Below are positions 24,338 to 32,702 of a stretch of 36,702 nucleotides of DNA, in pieces. Within the stretch, counting starts at the first letter, position 1. The number at the start of each line of letters is the position of its first letter. The DNA is from DASVUC01 sp036387255 (GTDB taxonomy: Bacteria; Planctomycetota; Phycisphaerae; Tepidisphaerales; Tepidisphaeraceae). The notes under the pieces were generated by a model. It was not told the DNA's origin. It saw only the letters and a program-made list of their open reading frames with translations, and did not search any database. The position numbers and the translations under genes are program-made. The stretch covers positions 1 through 36,702 of the forward strand of contig DASVUC010000002.1 in assembly GCA_036387255.1 (NCBI GenBank), given 5' to 3'.

Positions 24338-27300
24338 GTGCATAGGTTCCTCTGGATTATCTGGACCGTTATCACCTGCTGCGCTGGTTCGTCACGAGCC
24401 GCAGACGACGCCAATGTCTTTCGCCAGGACAACCTCGTCGCGTGGTGCATCGTCCCCTTCGACGCGAAGCACCGCTCGCCGCAGGAGCGGGTGGACATGC
24501 TCGCGAAGCTCGGCTTCAAGCGCTACGCCTACGACTGGCGGGCCGAGCATCTGCCGACGTTTGAGACAGAGATCCTCGCGCTCCAGAAGCAGCAGATCGA
24601 GCTTACCGCCGTCTGGTTTCCCGACTCTCTCAACGCCGATGCGCGGCTCATCCTCGACCTGCTCAAGAAGCACAACCTGCACACGCAGCTCTGGGTCACT
24701 ACCGGCGACGGCTCACTGACTGGCGCGCAAGATCAAGCGGCGAAAGTTCAGCGCGGCGTCGACATCATCCGCCCCATCGCCGAAGAAGCCGACAAGATTG
24801 GCTGCACCGTCGCCCTTTACAACCACGGCGGGTGGTTCGGTGAGCCCGAGAATCAGCTGGCAATCCTTGGCGCGCTCAAGCGCAAGAACGTGGGGATTGT
24901 CTACAACCTTCATCATGGTCACGAGCATGTGCCACGCTTCGCGCAGCTTCTCGAGCAGATCAAGCCGCACCTGCTCTGCCTGGATCTCAACGGAATGACC
25001 AAGGACGGCGAGAAGTTGGACAAGAAGATCCTCCCCATCGGCCAAGGCGAGCTGGATCTCACGCTTCTTAAGATCATCAAGGACAGCAAATACACAGGCC
25101 CGATTGCCATCCTGAATCACACCGATCACGACGCCGAAGCGCGGCTGCTCGACAACCTTGAAGGCCTGCGATGGCTCGTCCCGCAGCTCAATGGCGAGGC
25201 TGCCGGTGCGCCGCCGAAGCCGCGCACGTACTCACCTCCCGCAACCCGACGCGCCGCAGCCAGCACGCAGGATTACTGGGGCGTGGAAGACGCTGCCGAG
25301 CGTGCGAAGCTTCCCCTCTACCAGACGATCCCAGCAGCCACCGCGAATGAGCTCACCCCCGCCAACGGCTGGCCCGACGACAACGCCCCCTGGTCCCGCT
25401 CCCACGGCGGCGACGCCTGCCGGCGATACTCGCCGCTGGCGCAGATCAATCGCGACAACGTGAAATCGCTGAAGGTCGCGTGGACCTACCACTCCAACGA
25501 CGGCCCCGAAAACCTTCAGTGCAATCCTGTCGTCATCGACGGCACTATGTACGCACCCACCTCCGGTAATCACGTTGTCGCGATCAACGCCGCCACCGGC
25601 GCTGAAGTATGGCGCTTCAAACCGGGCGGTCTTCCAGCCAAGCGCGGCCTCACGTTTCACCGCACCAGCGACGGGATCGGGCGGCTGATCTTCGCCTCCG
25701 GCAACGCCCTCTGGACGCTTACGGCTGGCGACGGCAAGCCTGTCACGAGCTTCGGCAATGGCGGCCGTATCGAGATCATCGACTGCGCCACCGCCCCCGT
25801 CGTCTACCGGAATGTCCTCGTCTACGCCGGCTGGAACCGCGACGTCTTTGGCGTCGACGTCGTTACCGGCGCGAAGCTGTGGAAGTTCAACACCGTCGCC
25901 CAACCGGGTGAACCTTTTGGCGACACCTGGGACCAAGCTGAAACCGGCGCCAACTGCTGGGGCGGCATGGCGCTGGACGCCTCCCGCGGGATCGTTTACG
26001 TCACCACGGGCTCGCCTAAGCCCAACTTCATGGGCCCGAGCCACCGCGGGGATAACCTTTTCGCCAACTGTGTGCTGGCGCTCGACGCTGTTACCGGAAA
26101 GCGCCTCTGGCACTTCCAGGAAATCCGCCATGACATCTGGGACCTGGATATCCCCGCCCCGCCCGTGCTGGTCACGGTGAAGCGCGATGGTCGGGACGTC
26201 GACGCCGTCGCCGCGGTCACCAAGATTGGCAACACGCTCCTGCTCGATCGGGTGACCGGGAAGCCGCTCTTCCCCTTCCGCCTGCGAAGAGCGCCCACGT
26301 CAACGCTCCCCGGCGAAGTGACGGCGCCGTATCAACCCGATGTCGAGCTTCCCGAGCCGTTCTCGGATCAGAACTTCACGCTCGACGACGTCACGAACAT
26401 TTCCTCCGGCGCGCGCAACTCTGTCCTCGCGCAGCTTCAAAATGCGAGCTACGGCTGGTTCCAGCCCTTCACCGTGGGCAAGCCCCTCGTCATCCGCGGC
26501 ATTCAAGGCGGCGCCGAATGGACCGGCGCCAGCTTCGACCCCAAGACCAACTTCCTCTACGTCAGCTCGAACAACGTGCCGTGGATTCCCGCGCTTTACC
26601 GCCACGATCGTGCGGTCACCGAGGAGAGCAAGCTTCCCGCCACCGCCGGCCGCGCGGTTTACGCCGCCAACTGCATGCCCTGCCACGGGCCCAATCGCGA
26701 GGGCCAGGCGGTTTACCCCTCACTGGTCGGCCTGTCGTATCGTCTCCACGACGCTGATGTGATCGCGCTGCTCAAGACCGGCCGAGGCAACATGCCTGCT
26801 GCCCATCTCGCCGAGCAGCAGCGCAGCGATCTGCTCAACTACCTGTTTGATCGGGACCGAGCGGCGAGCCACACACTACAGCCGCGCCCCCAGCGTCCCG
26901 GTTACCGCGACATCGGCTACCCCAAAATCCTGGACAGCGAAGGCTATCCCGGCACCCAACCTCCATGGGGCCTGCTCAACTGCATCAACTTGAATACCGG
27001 CAAGATCGTCTGGCGCGTGCCGCTCGGCGAGTACGAGGCGCTGACGCGCCGAGGCATCCCCATCACCGGCACCGAAAACTTTGGCGGCCCCACCGTCACC
27101 GCGGGCGGCGTCGTCTTCTGCGCCGGAACACGCGACCTGAAGATCCGCGCCTTCGACGCCGCCACCGGGGAAATCCTCTGGCAGTACCAACTCCCCCACG
27201 GCGGCTTCGCCCCGCCCACCGTCTACGCCGTCAACGGAAAACAGTACGTGGTTGTCCCTTCCACCGGGGGCGGCAAGCTTTCCGTCCCGCCCATCGCAGA

Positions 27301-27349
27301 GAAACCGGCGCCGCTTGGTGACGCCTACATCGCATTCACTCTTCCCTGA
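24338..27349 (+). CDS. Exported fusion: xylose isomerase-like TIM barrel + PQQ dehydrogenase propeller + cytochrome c
   Basis: The 1003-residue protein has a signal peptide (about 1-21). Residues 30-285 resemble a sugar phosphate isomerase/epimerase TIM barrel (VALYNHGGWFGEPEN, YNLHHGHEHVPRFAQLL, CLDLNGM, GPIAILNH). Residues 345-1003 form a quinoprotein glucose/alcohol dehydrogenase-type propeller: RRYSPLAQINRDNVKSL, tryptophan-docking repeats such as ATGAEVWRF, VTGAKLWKF, VTGKRLWHF, NTGKIVWRV and ATGEILWQY, and HDIWDLDIPAPPVL. A cytochrome c domain is inserted before the last blades (CMPCH, Cys779-His783). A single polypeptide could thus bind or isomerise a sugar, oxidise it and move electrons to haem outside the cytoplasm. 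Start is GTG. It heads a run of exported haem-protein genes. Domain calls are firm; PQQ use and substrate are inferred. Confidence 0.88.
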   Translation: MHRFLWIIWTVITCCAGSSRAADDANVFRQDNLVAWCIVPFDAKHRSPQERVDMLAKLGFKRYAYDWRAEHLPTFETEILALQKQQIELTAVWFPDSLNADARLILDLLKKHNLHTQLWVTTGDGSLTGAQDQAAKVQRGVDIIRPIAEEADKIGCTVALYNHGGWFGEPENQLAILGALKRKNVGIVYNLHHGHEHVPRFAQLLEQIKPHLLCLDLNGMTKDGEKLDKKILPIGQGELDLTLLKIIKDSKYTGPIAILNHTDHDAEARLLDNLEGLRWLVPQLNGEAAGAPPKPRTYSPPATRRAAASTQDYWGVEDAAERAKLPLYQTIPAATANELTPANGWPDDNAPWSRSHGGDACRRYSPLAQINRDNVKSLKVAWTYHSNDGPENLQCNPVVIDGTMYAPTSGNHVVAINAATGAEVWRFKPGGLPAKRGLTFHRTSDGIGRLIFASGNALWTLTAGDGKPVTSFGNGGRIEIIDCATAPVVYRNVLVYAGWNRDVFGVDVVTGAKLWKFNTVAQPGEPFGDTWDQAETGANCWGGMALDASRGIVYVTTGSPKPNFMGPSHRGDNLFANCVLALDAVTGKRLWHFQEIRHDIWDLDIPAPPVLVTVKRDGRDVDAVAAVTKIGNTLLLDRVTGKPLFPFRLRRAPTSTLPGEVTAPYQPDVELPEPFSDQNFTLDDVTNISSGARNSVLAQLQNASYGWFQPFTVGKPLVIRGIQGGAEWTGASFDPKTNFLYVSSNNVPWIPALYRHDRAVTEESKLPATAGRAVYAANCMPCHGPNREGQAVYPSLVGLSYRLHDADVIALLKTGRGNMPAAHLAEQQRSDLLNYLFDRDRAASHTLQPRPQRPGYRDIGYPKILDSEGYPGTQPPWGLLNCINLNTGKIVWRVPLGEYEALTRRGIPITGTENFGGPTVTAGGVVFCAGTRDLKIRAFDAATGEILWQYQLPHGGFAPPTVYAVNGKQYVVVPSTGGGKLSVPPIAEKPAPLGDAYIAFTLP

Positions 27350-27453
27350 ACAGCCGGCCTCAGCAGCCTCAGATTGTTTATCCAAGCATTGAACCTTCGC
27401 AACGGTCGGTTGTATGTCTTGAAGACACACAACGAGAGCTTAAAGTATTCGGA

Positions 27454-28752
27454 GTGGTAAGTCCTCTTAGACAAGTTCTGATCGCTTTTCTTGTCGCCGC
27501 AGCCGCGACCGCCCATGCTGCGCCCGTCTACGAAGAAGAGCCGATCAAGTACAGCGATTCCACGCCGCACGACCCGGTCGCGATGCTGAAGGATCAGCTC
27601 GATCAGGGAAAGCTTAAGCTTGAGTGTTCCCCTGCGCACGGTTACCTCGAGTCGCTGCTGAAGCACTTGAACATCTCCCCCTCATCGCAGACCCTTGTCT
27701 TCTCCAAAACGAGCTTCCAGCGCAACCGCATTTCGCCCAAGAACCCGCGGGCGCTGTACTTCAACGACGATGTCTACGTCGGCTACGTGCCGGGCGGCGA
27801 TCTGCTTGAGATCGCGTCGACCGACCCCAAGCTCGGCACCGTCTTCTACACGCTCCACCAGCGCAGCAGTGATCAGCCGCTCAAGATCCTTCGGCAGACC
27901 GACAACTGCCTTCAGTGTCATGGCGAGTCGATGACCAATGACACGCCGGGCTTGCTCATTCGCTCGGTCTTTCCCGATGAGCGCGGCAACCCAATCCTCT
28001 CCGCCGGCACGTTCCTCTCGACGCACGAGAGTCCCATCAAAGAGCGCTGGGGCGGCTGGTACGTCACCGGGAAAACCGCCGAGCCGCACCTGGGGAACCA
28101 GCGTTTTACGGAGCGCGAGAACCAGGCGCCCGAGCCGCTCGGCGAAGACGCCAAGCCGGATCTTTCTGAGTATCCCAAACCCACCAGCGATGTCGTTGCG
28201 CTGATGGTCCTGGAGCACCAGGTGGAAGCGCACAACCGCATCACCCGCGCGAATTACGATGCGCTTCGGGCGTTGCGTGACGAGAAGATCGTTGCCGACG
28301 CGATGGGCGAAAAGTTCAAGGAAGGCGAGCACTCGGAGTCGACGCTGCGTCGCGTGGCCGCTGGCTGCGAGCCGCTGATCCAGTACCTCCTCTTCTCGGG
28401 CGAAACGCTTCTGAAAGGATCTGTTCAATGCGATCCCTCCTTCAAAGCCGACTTCACCTCCAAAGGGCCCCGCGACGCCAAGGGCCGATCCCTTCGCGAC
28501 TTTGATTTGAAGACTCGCCTCTTCCGCCACCCGTGCAGCTACCTGATTTACTCCCCCGCACTCGATGCACTCCCCGAGATCGCGCAGGGGTACATCCAGA
28601 AGAAGCTTTACGACATTCTCACCGGTAAAGACGCCGGCGACGCGTTCAAGCACCTCACCCCCGCCGACCGCACCGCAATCCTCGAGATACTCAGAGACAC
28701 CAAGCCCACGTTCCGCGCCGCCTGGGAGAAGCTCGCCAGCTCAAATAAGTGA
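27454..28752 (+). CDS. Exported single-haem protein of unknown role
   Basis: The 432-residue protein has a signal peptide (QVLIAFLVAAAATAHA) and one haem-binding motif, DNCLQCHGE, near residue 150. It is followed by GLLIRSVFPDERGNPILSAG and SPIKERWGGWYVTG, a block I recognise from uncharacterised one-haem proteins of PVC and related bacteria. The rest is helical. The start is GTG at 27454. It follows the PQQ fusion by 104 bases and may receive electrons from it. The gap holds a 13-base palindrome, TGTCTT-G-AAGACA (27415-27427), that could be an operator. Confidence 0.78.
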   Translation: MVSPLRQVLIAFLVAAAATAHAAPVYEEEPIKYSDSTPHDPVAMLKDQLDQGKLKLECSPAHGYLESLLKHLNISPSSQTLVFSKTSFQRNRISPKNPRALYFNDDVYVGYVPGGDLLEIASTDPKLGTVFYTLHQRSSDQPLKILRQTDNCLQCHGESMTNDTPGLLIRSVFPDERGNPILSAGTFLSTHESPIKERWGGWYVTGKTAEPHLGNQRFTERENQAPEPLGEDAKPDLSEYPKPTSDVVALMVLEHQVEAHNRITRANYDALRALRDEKIVADAMGEKFKEGEHSESTLRRVAAGCEPLIQYLLFSGETLLKGSVQCDPSFKADFTSKGPRDAKGRSLRDFDLKTRLFRHPCSYLIYSPALDALPEIAQGYIQKKLYDILTGKDAGDAFKHLTPADRTAILEILRDTKPTFRAAWEKLASSNK

Positions 28753-28844
28753 GGCCACTTCTGGCAGGTGTTTTCAACCGGTGCAGCCCGCCGCTGTACA
28801 TTAAGTAGCGCATTTAATCGCGTACGGCAGCCCGAGCGTCATGC

Positions 28845-28850
28845 TATACT
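28845..28850 (+). promoter_or_regulatory. Extended -10 element before the DUF1549/DUF1553 gene
   Basis: TGCTATACT is an extended -10 (TGn plus TATACT). Its presence argues against translation from the ATG at 28841, which overlaps it, and for the ATG at 28892. No clear -35 is seen, as is common with extended -10 promoters. Confidence 0.45.
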
Positions 28851-28891
28851 CTCAACCAGTTCTCTCGCTGGCTCGAACAGCCATTCATTGC

Positions 28892-31800
28892 ATGCACCGG
28901 CATCACCAACTCTATTATTTTTGGCTGATCCCGCTGCTCGCATGCACGGTCGCTGTCGGCGCGCCCACCACCAAGCCCGCTGCCGTCTCGTTCAACCGCG
29001 ACGTTCGTCCGATCCTGTCTGACACGTGCTTCAAGTGTCACGGCTTCGACGCCAGCAAACGCAAAGCGGATCTTCGCCTCGACTCGCTCGAAGGCGCGAC
29101 CAAGGATCTTGGCTCCGGCGCCGGCGCGATCGTGCCGCATCATCCTGAGGAAAGCGAAGGGTATCGCCGGCTGATCAGCGACGATCCGGAAGAGAAGATG
29201 CCGCCGCCTGCTTCAGGCCTCACTGTGACCAAGGAGCAACAGGAGCTGATCAAGCAGTGGATTGCCCAGGGCGCGCAATACGAAGCGCACTGGTCTCTCG
29301 TCAAACCCGTCGCGCCGCGGGTTCCCCAAGTGCAGCAGAAGGATTGGCCGCAGAATCCGATCGACAACTTCATCCTCGCAAAGCTCGAGCAGGAGAACGT
29401 TAAGCCCAGCGCGGAAGCGGATCGTGTCACGCTGATCCGCCGGGTGACGCTTGATTTGACGGGACTTCCTCCGACGCCGGCGGAAGTTGATGCGTTTCTC
29501 GCTGATCAGTCCCCCACCGCTTACGAGCGGCTCGTAGATCGCCTCCTCGCCTCACCGCGCTACGGCGAGCGCATGGCGATGCGCTGGCTGGACCTCGCCC
29601 GCTACGCCGACACCAACGGCTACCAGATCGACACCGAGCGTGCCCAGTGGCCCTGGCGCGACTGGGTGATCGAAGCGTTTAACAGCAACCAGCCGTTCGA
29701 CAAGTTCACCGTCGAGCAGCTCGCCGGCGATCTGATCCCCAACGCCACCCTCGAGCAGAAGGTCGCCAGCGGGTTCAATCGCAACCATCGCATCACGCTC
29801 GAAGGCGGCTCGATTCCGGAGGAGTTCCGCACCGAGTACGTCTTCGATCGCGTCGAGACCACCGCCACCACCTGGCTCGGGCTGACGATGGGATGCGCCC
29901 GCTGCCACGATCACAAGTACGACCCGATCACGCAGAAGGATTTTTATCGCTTCTTCGCGTTCTTCAATAACGTGCCGGAGAACGGCATTGACGGTCAGTT
30001 TTACAATTCGACCCCGTTCATCCCTGTGCCGCAGGGCGCGGCGCGAGCGCAACTGACATCGCTTGAATCCAAGGTCGCGACGGCGGATGCGGTGCTCACG
30101 CCGCTGCTTCCCAAGATCGCCGAAGCCCAGGCGAAGTGGGAGCGGGCGCAACCGGCTAATCCCAAGGCAATCAAGGACGGATTGATCGCTCACTATCCGC
30201 TCGATGGATCCTTAATGGATGTCGCCACCCCCTGCCGCAGCGGTGAGTTCCAGGATGGCGCGACCGCCTTCACGAACGGCATCTTTGACCAAGCCGCGGA
30301 TCTCGACGGCAAGCGCATCATCTCCCTTGGCGACACCGGTCGCCTTGATCGCACCGACGCCTTCAGCTTCGGCGCGTGGGTCTACACCATCGAACCCTCG
30401 GACGGCGCGATCATCGCCCGCATGCAGGAGAAGGGATCGTTCGGCTACAACCTTTACTGGCAGAACGGGATGGTGCACTTCCAGCTGATCAACAAACCCA
30501 CCGAGAACATGCTCGCGATGGTGACCAAGACGCCAATCCCCGGCAGCAGTTGGCATCACATCTTTGTGACCTACGACGGCTCCTCCAAAGCGGCCGGTGC
30601 GAAGGTCTATCTCGATGGGAAGCCGCTGGACATGAACGTCTACGGCGACACGCTCACCAAGACCATCGCCGCCGACACGCCGCTCCAGATTGGCGCGCGC
30701 ACCGGCGGCACCAAGTTCCGCGGGCGCGTCGATGAGGTGCGCTTCTACAACCGGGCGCTCAAGCCGGAAGAAGTCGGCGGCTTGGGCAACATGCGTATGA
30801 TCGCGGCTCGCGTTCCGACGACGCAGCGCACAGCCGATCAGAATGCCGCCATTCTCGCCATGTATCTTGAAACGGCGCCGAAGGACTACAAGGAAGCCAT
30901 CGCCAACGCCGACGCGGCCAAAGCGGAGCGCCAAAAGCTCCTGGACGCGACGCCGACGGTCATGGTGATGAAGGAAATCGACAAGCCGCGGGAAACATTC
31001 ATCCTCAAGCGCGGCCAGTACGACATGCCGGGCGAGAAGGTGACGGCGGGCACGCCCGGATGTTTGCCGCCGCTTCCGAAGGACGCGGCGGTGAATCGCC
31101 TGACGCTGGCGAAATGGATCGTGGATCCAACGAATCCGCTCACAGCGCGCGTGACGGTGAACCGGTTCTGGGAGATGTACTTCGGCACCGGGATCGTTAA
31201 GAGCAGCGAAGACTTCGGCATGCAGTCGGAGTTCCCGAGCCACCCGGAGCTTCTGGATTGGTTGGCGACGGAGTTCGTTCGCAGCGGCTGGGACACCAAG
31301 GCGATGCAGAAGCTCATCGTCACCAGCAGCACGTACAAGCAAGGGTCCAAGGTGACGCCGGCGCTGATTGAGAAGGATCCGGCGAATCTGCTGCTGGCGC
31401 GCATGCCTCGATTGCGGCTTCCAGCCGAATTCATTCGTGATCAGGCGCTGAACGTCAGCGGTTTGCTGGTGGAGAAACTCGGCGGGCCGTCCGTAAAGCC
31501 CTACCAGCCGCCGAAGATCTGGGAAGAAGTCACATCAGGCGGCGGCTACACCGGTCAAACGTATACGCAGGACCATGGTGAATCGCTCTACCGCCGAAGC
31601 CTCTACACGTTCTGGAAACGCACCGTCCCGCCGCCCACCATGTCGGTCTTCGACGCCCCCAGCCGCGAGATCTGCACCGTCCGACGATCCCGCACCAACA
31701 CGCCGCTCCAGGCCCTCGCGCTGCTCAACGACACCATCTACGTCGAAGCCGCCCGCAAGCTCGCCGAACGGGCAATCAATGAAGGCGGCGCCAAGCCCTC

Positions 31801-32047
31801 CGATCGCATCACCAAAGCCTTCCGCCTCACCGTCGGTCGTAAGCCGACCGATAAGGAGCTCACCATCCTGGTCGAAGACTTCAACGCCCACCTCGCCACC
31901 TATTTCAACGACCCCGAAGCCGCCGCAAAGCTCTTAGCCGTCGGCGAATCCCCGCGCAACACCGCCCTGGATCAACGCGAACTCGCCGCCTACACCGCCG
32001 TCTCCGGCGTCATCCTCAATATGGACCAGACGATCACGAGAGAGTGA
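28892..32047 (+). CDS. PSCyt1-DUF1549-LamG-DUF1553 exported planctomycete protein
   Basis: The 1051-residue protein has a signal peptide (about 1-23). A planctomycete-type cytochrome domain begins VSFNRDVRPILSDTCFKCHG (Cys46, Cys49, His50). DUF1549 spans about 130-345 (LDLTGLPPTPAEVDAFL, RWLDLARYADTNGY) and carries a second haem-like CARCH (335-339). A concanavalin/LamG-like domain is inserted at about 430-628 (LIAHYPLDGS, FSFGAWVY, WHHIFVTYDG, VDEVRFYNRALKPEE). DUF1553 follows (RVTVNRFWEMYFGTGIV, RRSLYTFWKRTVPPPTM, TNTPLQALALLND). Proteins of this type are numerous in planctomycetes and are thought to take part in polysaccharide breakdown or redox steps, but their activity is unknown. They are usually followed by a DUF1501 gene; here two small genes come between. 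An earlier ATG (28841) overlaps a promoter. Confidence 0.93.
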   Translation: MHRHHQLYYFWLIPLLACTVAVGAPTTKPAAVSFNRDVRPILSDTCFKCHGFDASKRKADLRLDSLEGATKDLGSGAGAIVPHHPEESEGYRRLISDDPEEKMPPPASGLTVTKEQQELIKQWIAQGAQYEAHWSLVKPVAPRVPQVQQKDWPQNPIDNFILAKLEQENVKPSAEADRVTLIRRVTLDLTGLPPTPAEVDAFLADQSPTAYERLVDRLLASPRYGERMAMRWLDLARYADTNGYQIDTERAQWPWRDWVIEAFNSNQPFDKFTVEQLAGDLIPNATLEQKVASGFNRNHRITLEGGSIPEEFRTEYVFDRVETTATTWLGLTMGCARCHDHKYDPITQKDFYRFFAFFNNVPENGIDGQFYNSTPFIPVPQGAARAQLTSLESKVATADAVLTPLLPKIAEAQAKWERAQPANPKAIKDGLIAHYPLDGSLMDVATPCRSGEFQDGATAFTNGIFDQAADLDGKRIISLGDTGRLDRTDAFSFGAWVYTIEPSDGAIIARMQEKGSFGYNLYWQNGMVHFQLINKPTENMLAMVTKTPIPGSSWHHIFVTYDGSSKAAGAKVYLDGKPLDMNVYGDTLTKTIAADTPLQIGARTGGTKFRGRVDEVRFYNRALKPEEVGGLGNMRMIAARVPTTQRTADQNAAILAMYLETAPKDYKEAIANADAAKAERQKLLDATPTVMVMKEIDKPRETFILKRGQYDMPGEKVTAGTPGCLPPLPKDAAVNRLTLAKWIVDPTNPLTARVTVNRFWEMYFGTGIVKSSEDFGMQSEFPSHPELLDWLATEFVRSGWDTKAMQKLIVTSSTYKQGSKVTPALIEKDPANLLLARMPRLRLPAEFIRDQALNVSGLLVEKLGGPSVKPYQPPKIWEEVTSGGGYTGQTYTQDHGESLYRRSLYTFWKRTVPPPTMSVFDAPSREICTVRRSRTNTPLQALALLNDTIYVEAARKLAERAINEGGAKPSDRITKAFRLTVGRKPTDKELTILVEDFNAHLATYFNDPEAAAKLLAVGESPRNTALDQRELAAYTAVSGVILNMDQTITRE

Positions 32048-32056
32048 AGAACAGCC

Positions 32057-32487
32057 ATGAGGATCTACCTGGACGTGTGCTGTCTGAATCGGCCGATCGG
32101 TCGCAACCGGCTCGAGGCGGAGGCGGTGCTGGCGATTCTGGATCACGTTCGTGCGGGTCATTGGCAACTGATCGGCAGCGACGCGATCGATCTCGAAGTG
32201 AGCCTGATGCCCTCTATGGAGCGTCGCCTGCGAGTTGCAGCGCTTGCGGGTCTTCGATCTGAAACGGTGACTGCCGGCGGGCAGCAACGAGCCAGAGCAG
32301 TAGAGTTAGTGACGCTTGGAATCAGCTACATGGAGCGTTACATGTCGCTTGCGCGGAACTGGGTGGTTGTGACGTGCTGCTGACGACCGACGACCGTCTT
32401 TTGGGCAGCTATGCACGGCAGCCGGAGCGTATAATGACGCTTGTCGCGAATCCGCTTCAATGGATAGCCCAGGTGAGGACGCCATGA
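32057..32487 (+). pseudogene. PIN-domain (VapC-like) RNase gene, frameshifted
   Basis: From ATG 32057 the frame gives a PIN-like N-terminus, RIYLDVCCLNRP with the first acidic residue, then LEAEAVLAILD and DLEVS. At 32333-32335 (after ATGGA) the frame is lost and stops at 32383. Shifting by one base restores the family: DALHVACAEL, then GCDVLLTTDDRLLG with the last acidic residues, ending at TGA 32485-32487. One missing base (a GAY codon reduced to GA) explains it. The truncated product would lack the C-terminal acidic residues and should be inactive as a nuclease. It starts nine bases after the DUF1553 gene, and its restored stop overlaps the start of the next small gene (ATGA). Confidence 0.8.
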
Positions 32488-32696
32488 CAGCCATCAACAT
32501 GACCCCATCGCAACTCCGCGATCGCGGTTACGCGGCGCTTCTCCGAGAACTCGGCGCGATCGACTTCATTCGGTTCATCCAGCAGTTCGAGCCGGGCCGG
32601 GGCGACTACACGCAGGATCGCCGGCAGTGGCTCGATGCTTTGACACCCGAGCAGACCAACGCGCTGATGGACCAAGCCCGAAACACGAGCAAGTAG
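32484..32696 (+). CDS. Small antitoxin-like partner of the PIN gene
   Basis: The 70-residue protein contains LRDRGYAALLRELGAIDFIRFIQQFEPGRGDYTQDRRQWL, a pattern I associate with small uncharacterised proteins next to PIN-domain genes (memory of the family, not a search result). ATG 32484 is preferred to ATG 32460, because AGGTGAGG precedes it and it overlaps the restored PIN stop by four bases, as in toxin-antitoxin operons. It is intact, while the PIN gene is frameshifted. Six bases separate it from the DUF1501 gene. Confidence 0.65.
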   Translation: MTAINMTPSQLRDRGYAALLRELGAIDFIRFIQQFEPGRGDYTQDRRQWLDALTPEQTNALMDQARNTSK

Positions 32697-32702
32697 ACAA
32701 CG

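Noticed and set aside
30212..31342. 376-codon open frame on the minus strand
   Set aside because: It is antisense to the LamG/DUF1553 part of a clear gene, with no recognisable motif.
32430..32435. Perfect TATAAT
   Set aside because: It lies within the C-terminal coding part of the frameshifted PIN gene, has no -35 at a usable distance, and the genes around it look co-transcribed. A promoter for the antitoxin-like gene is possible but unsupported.
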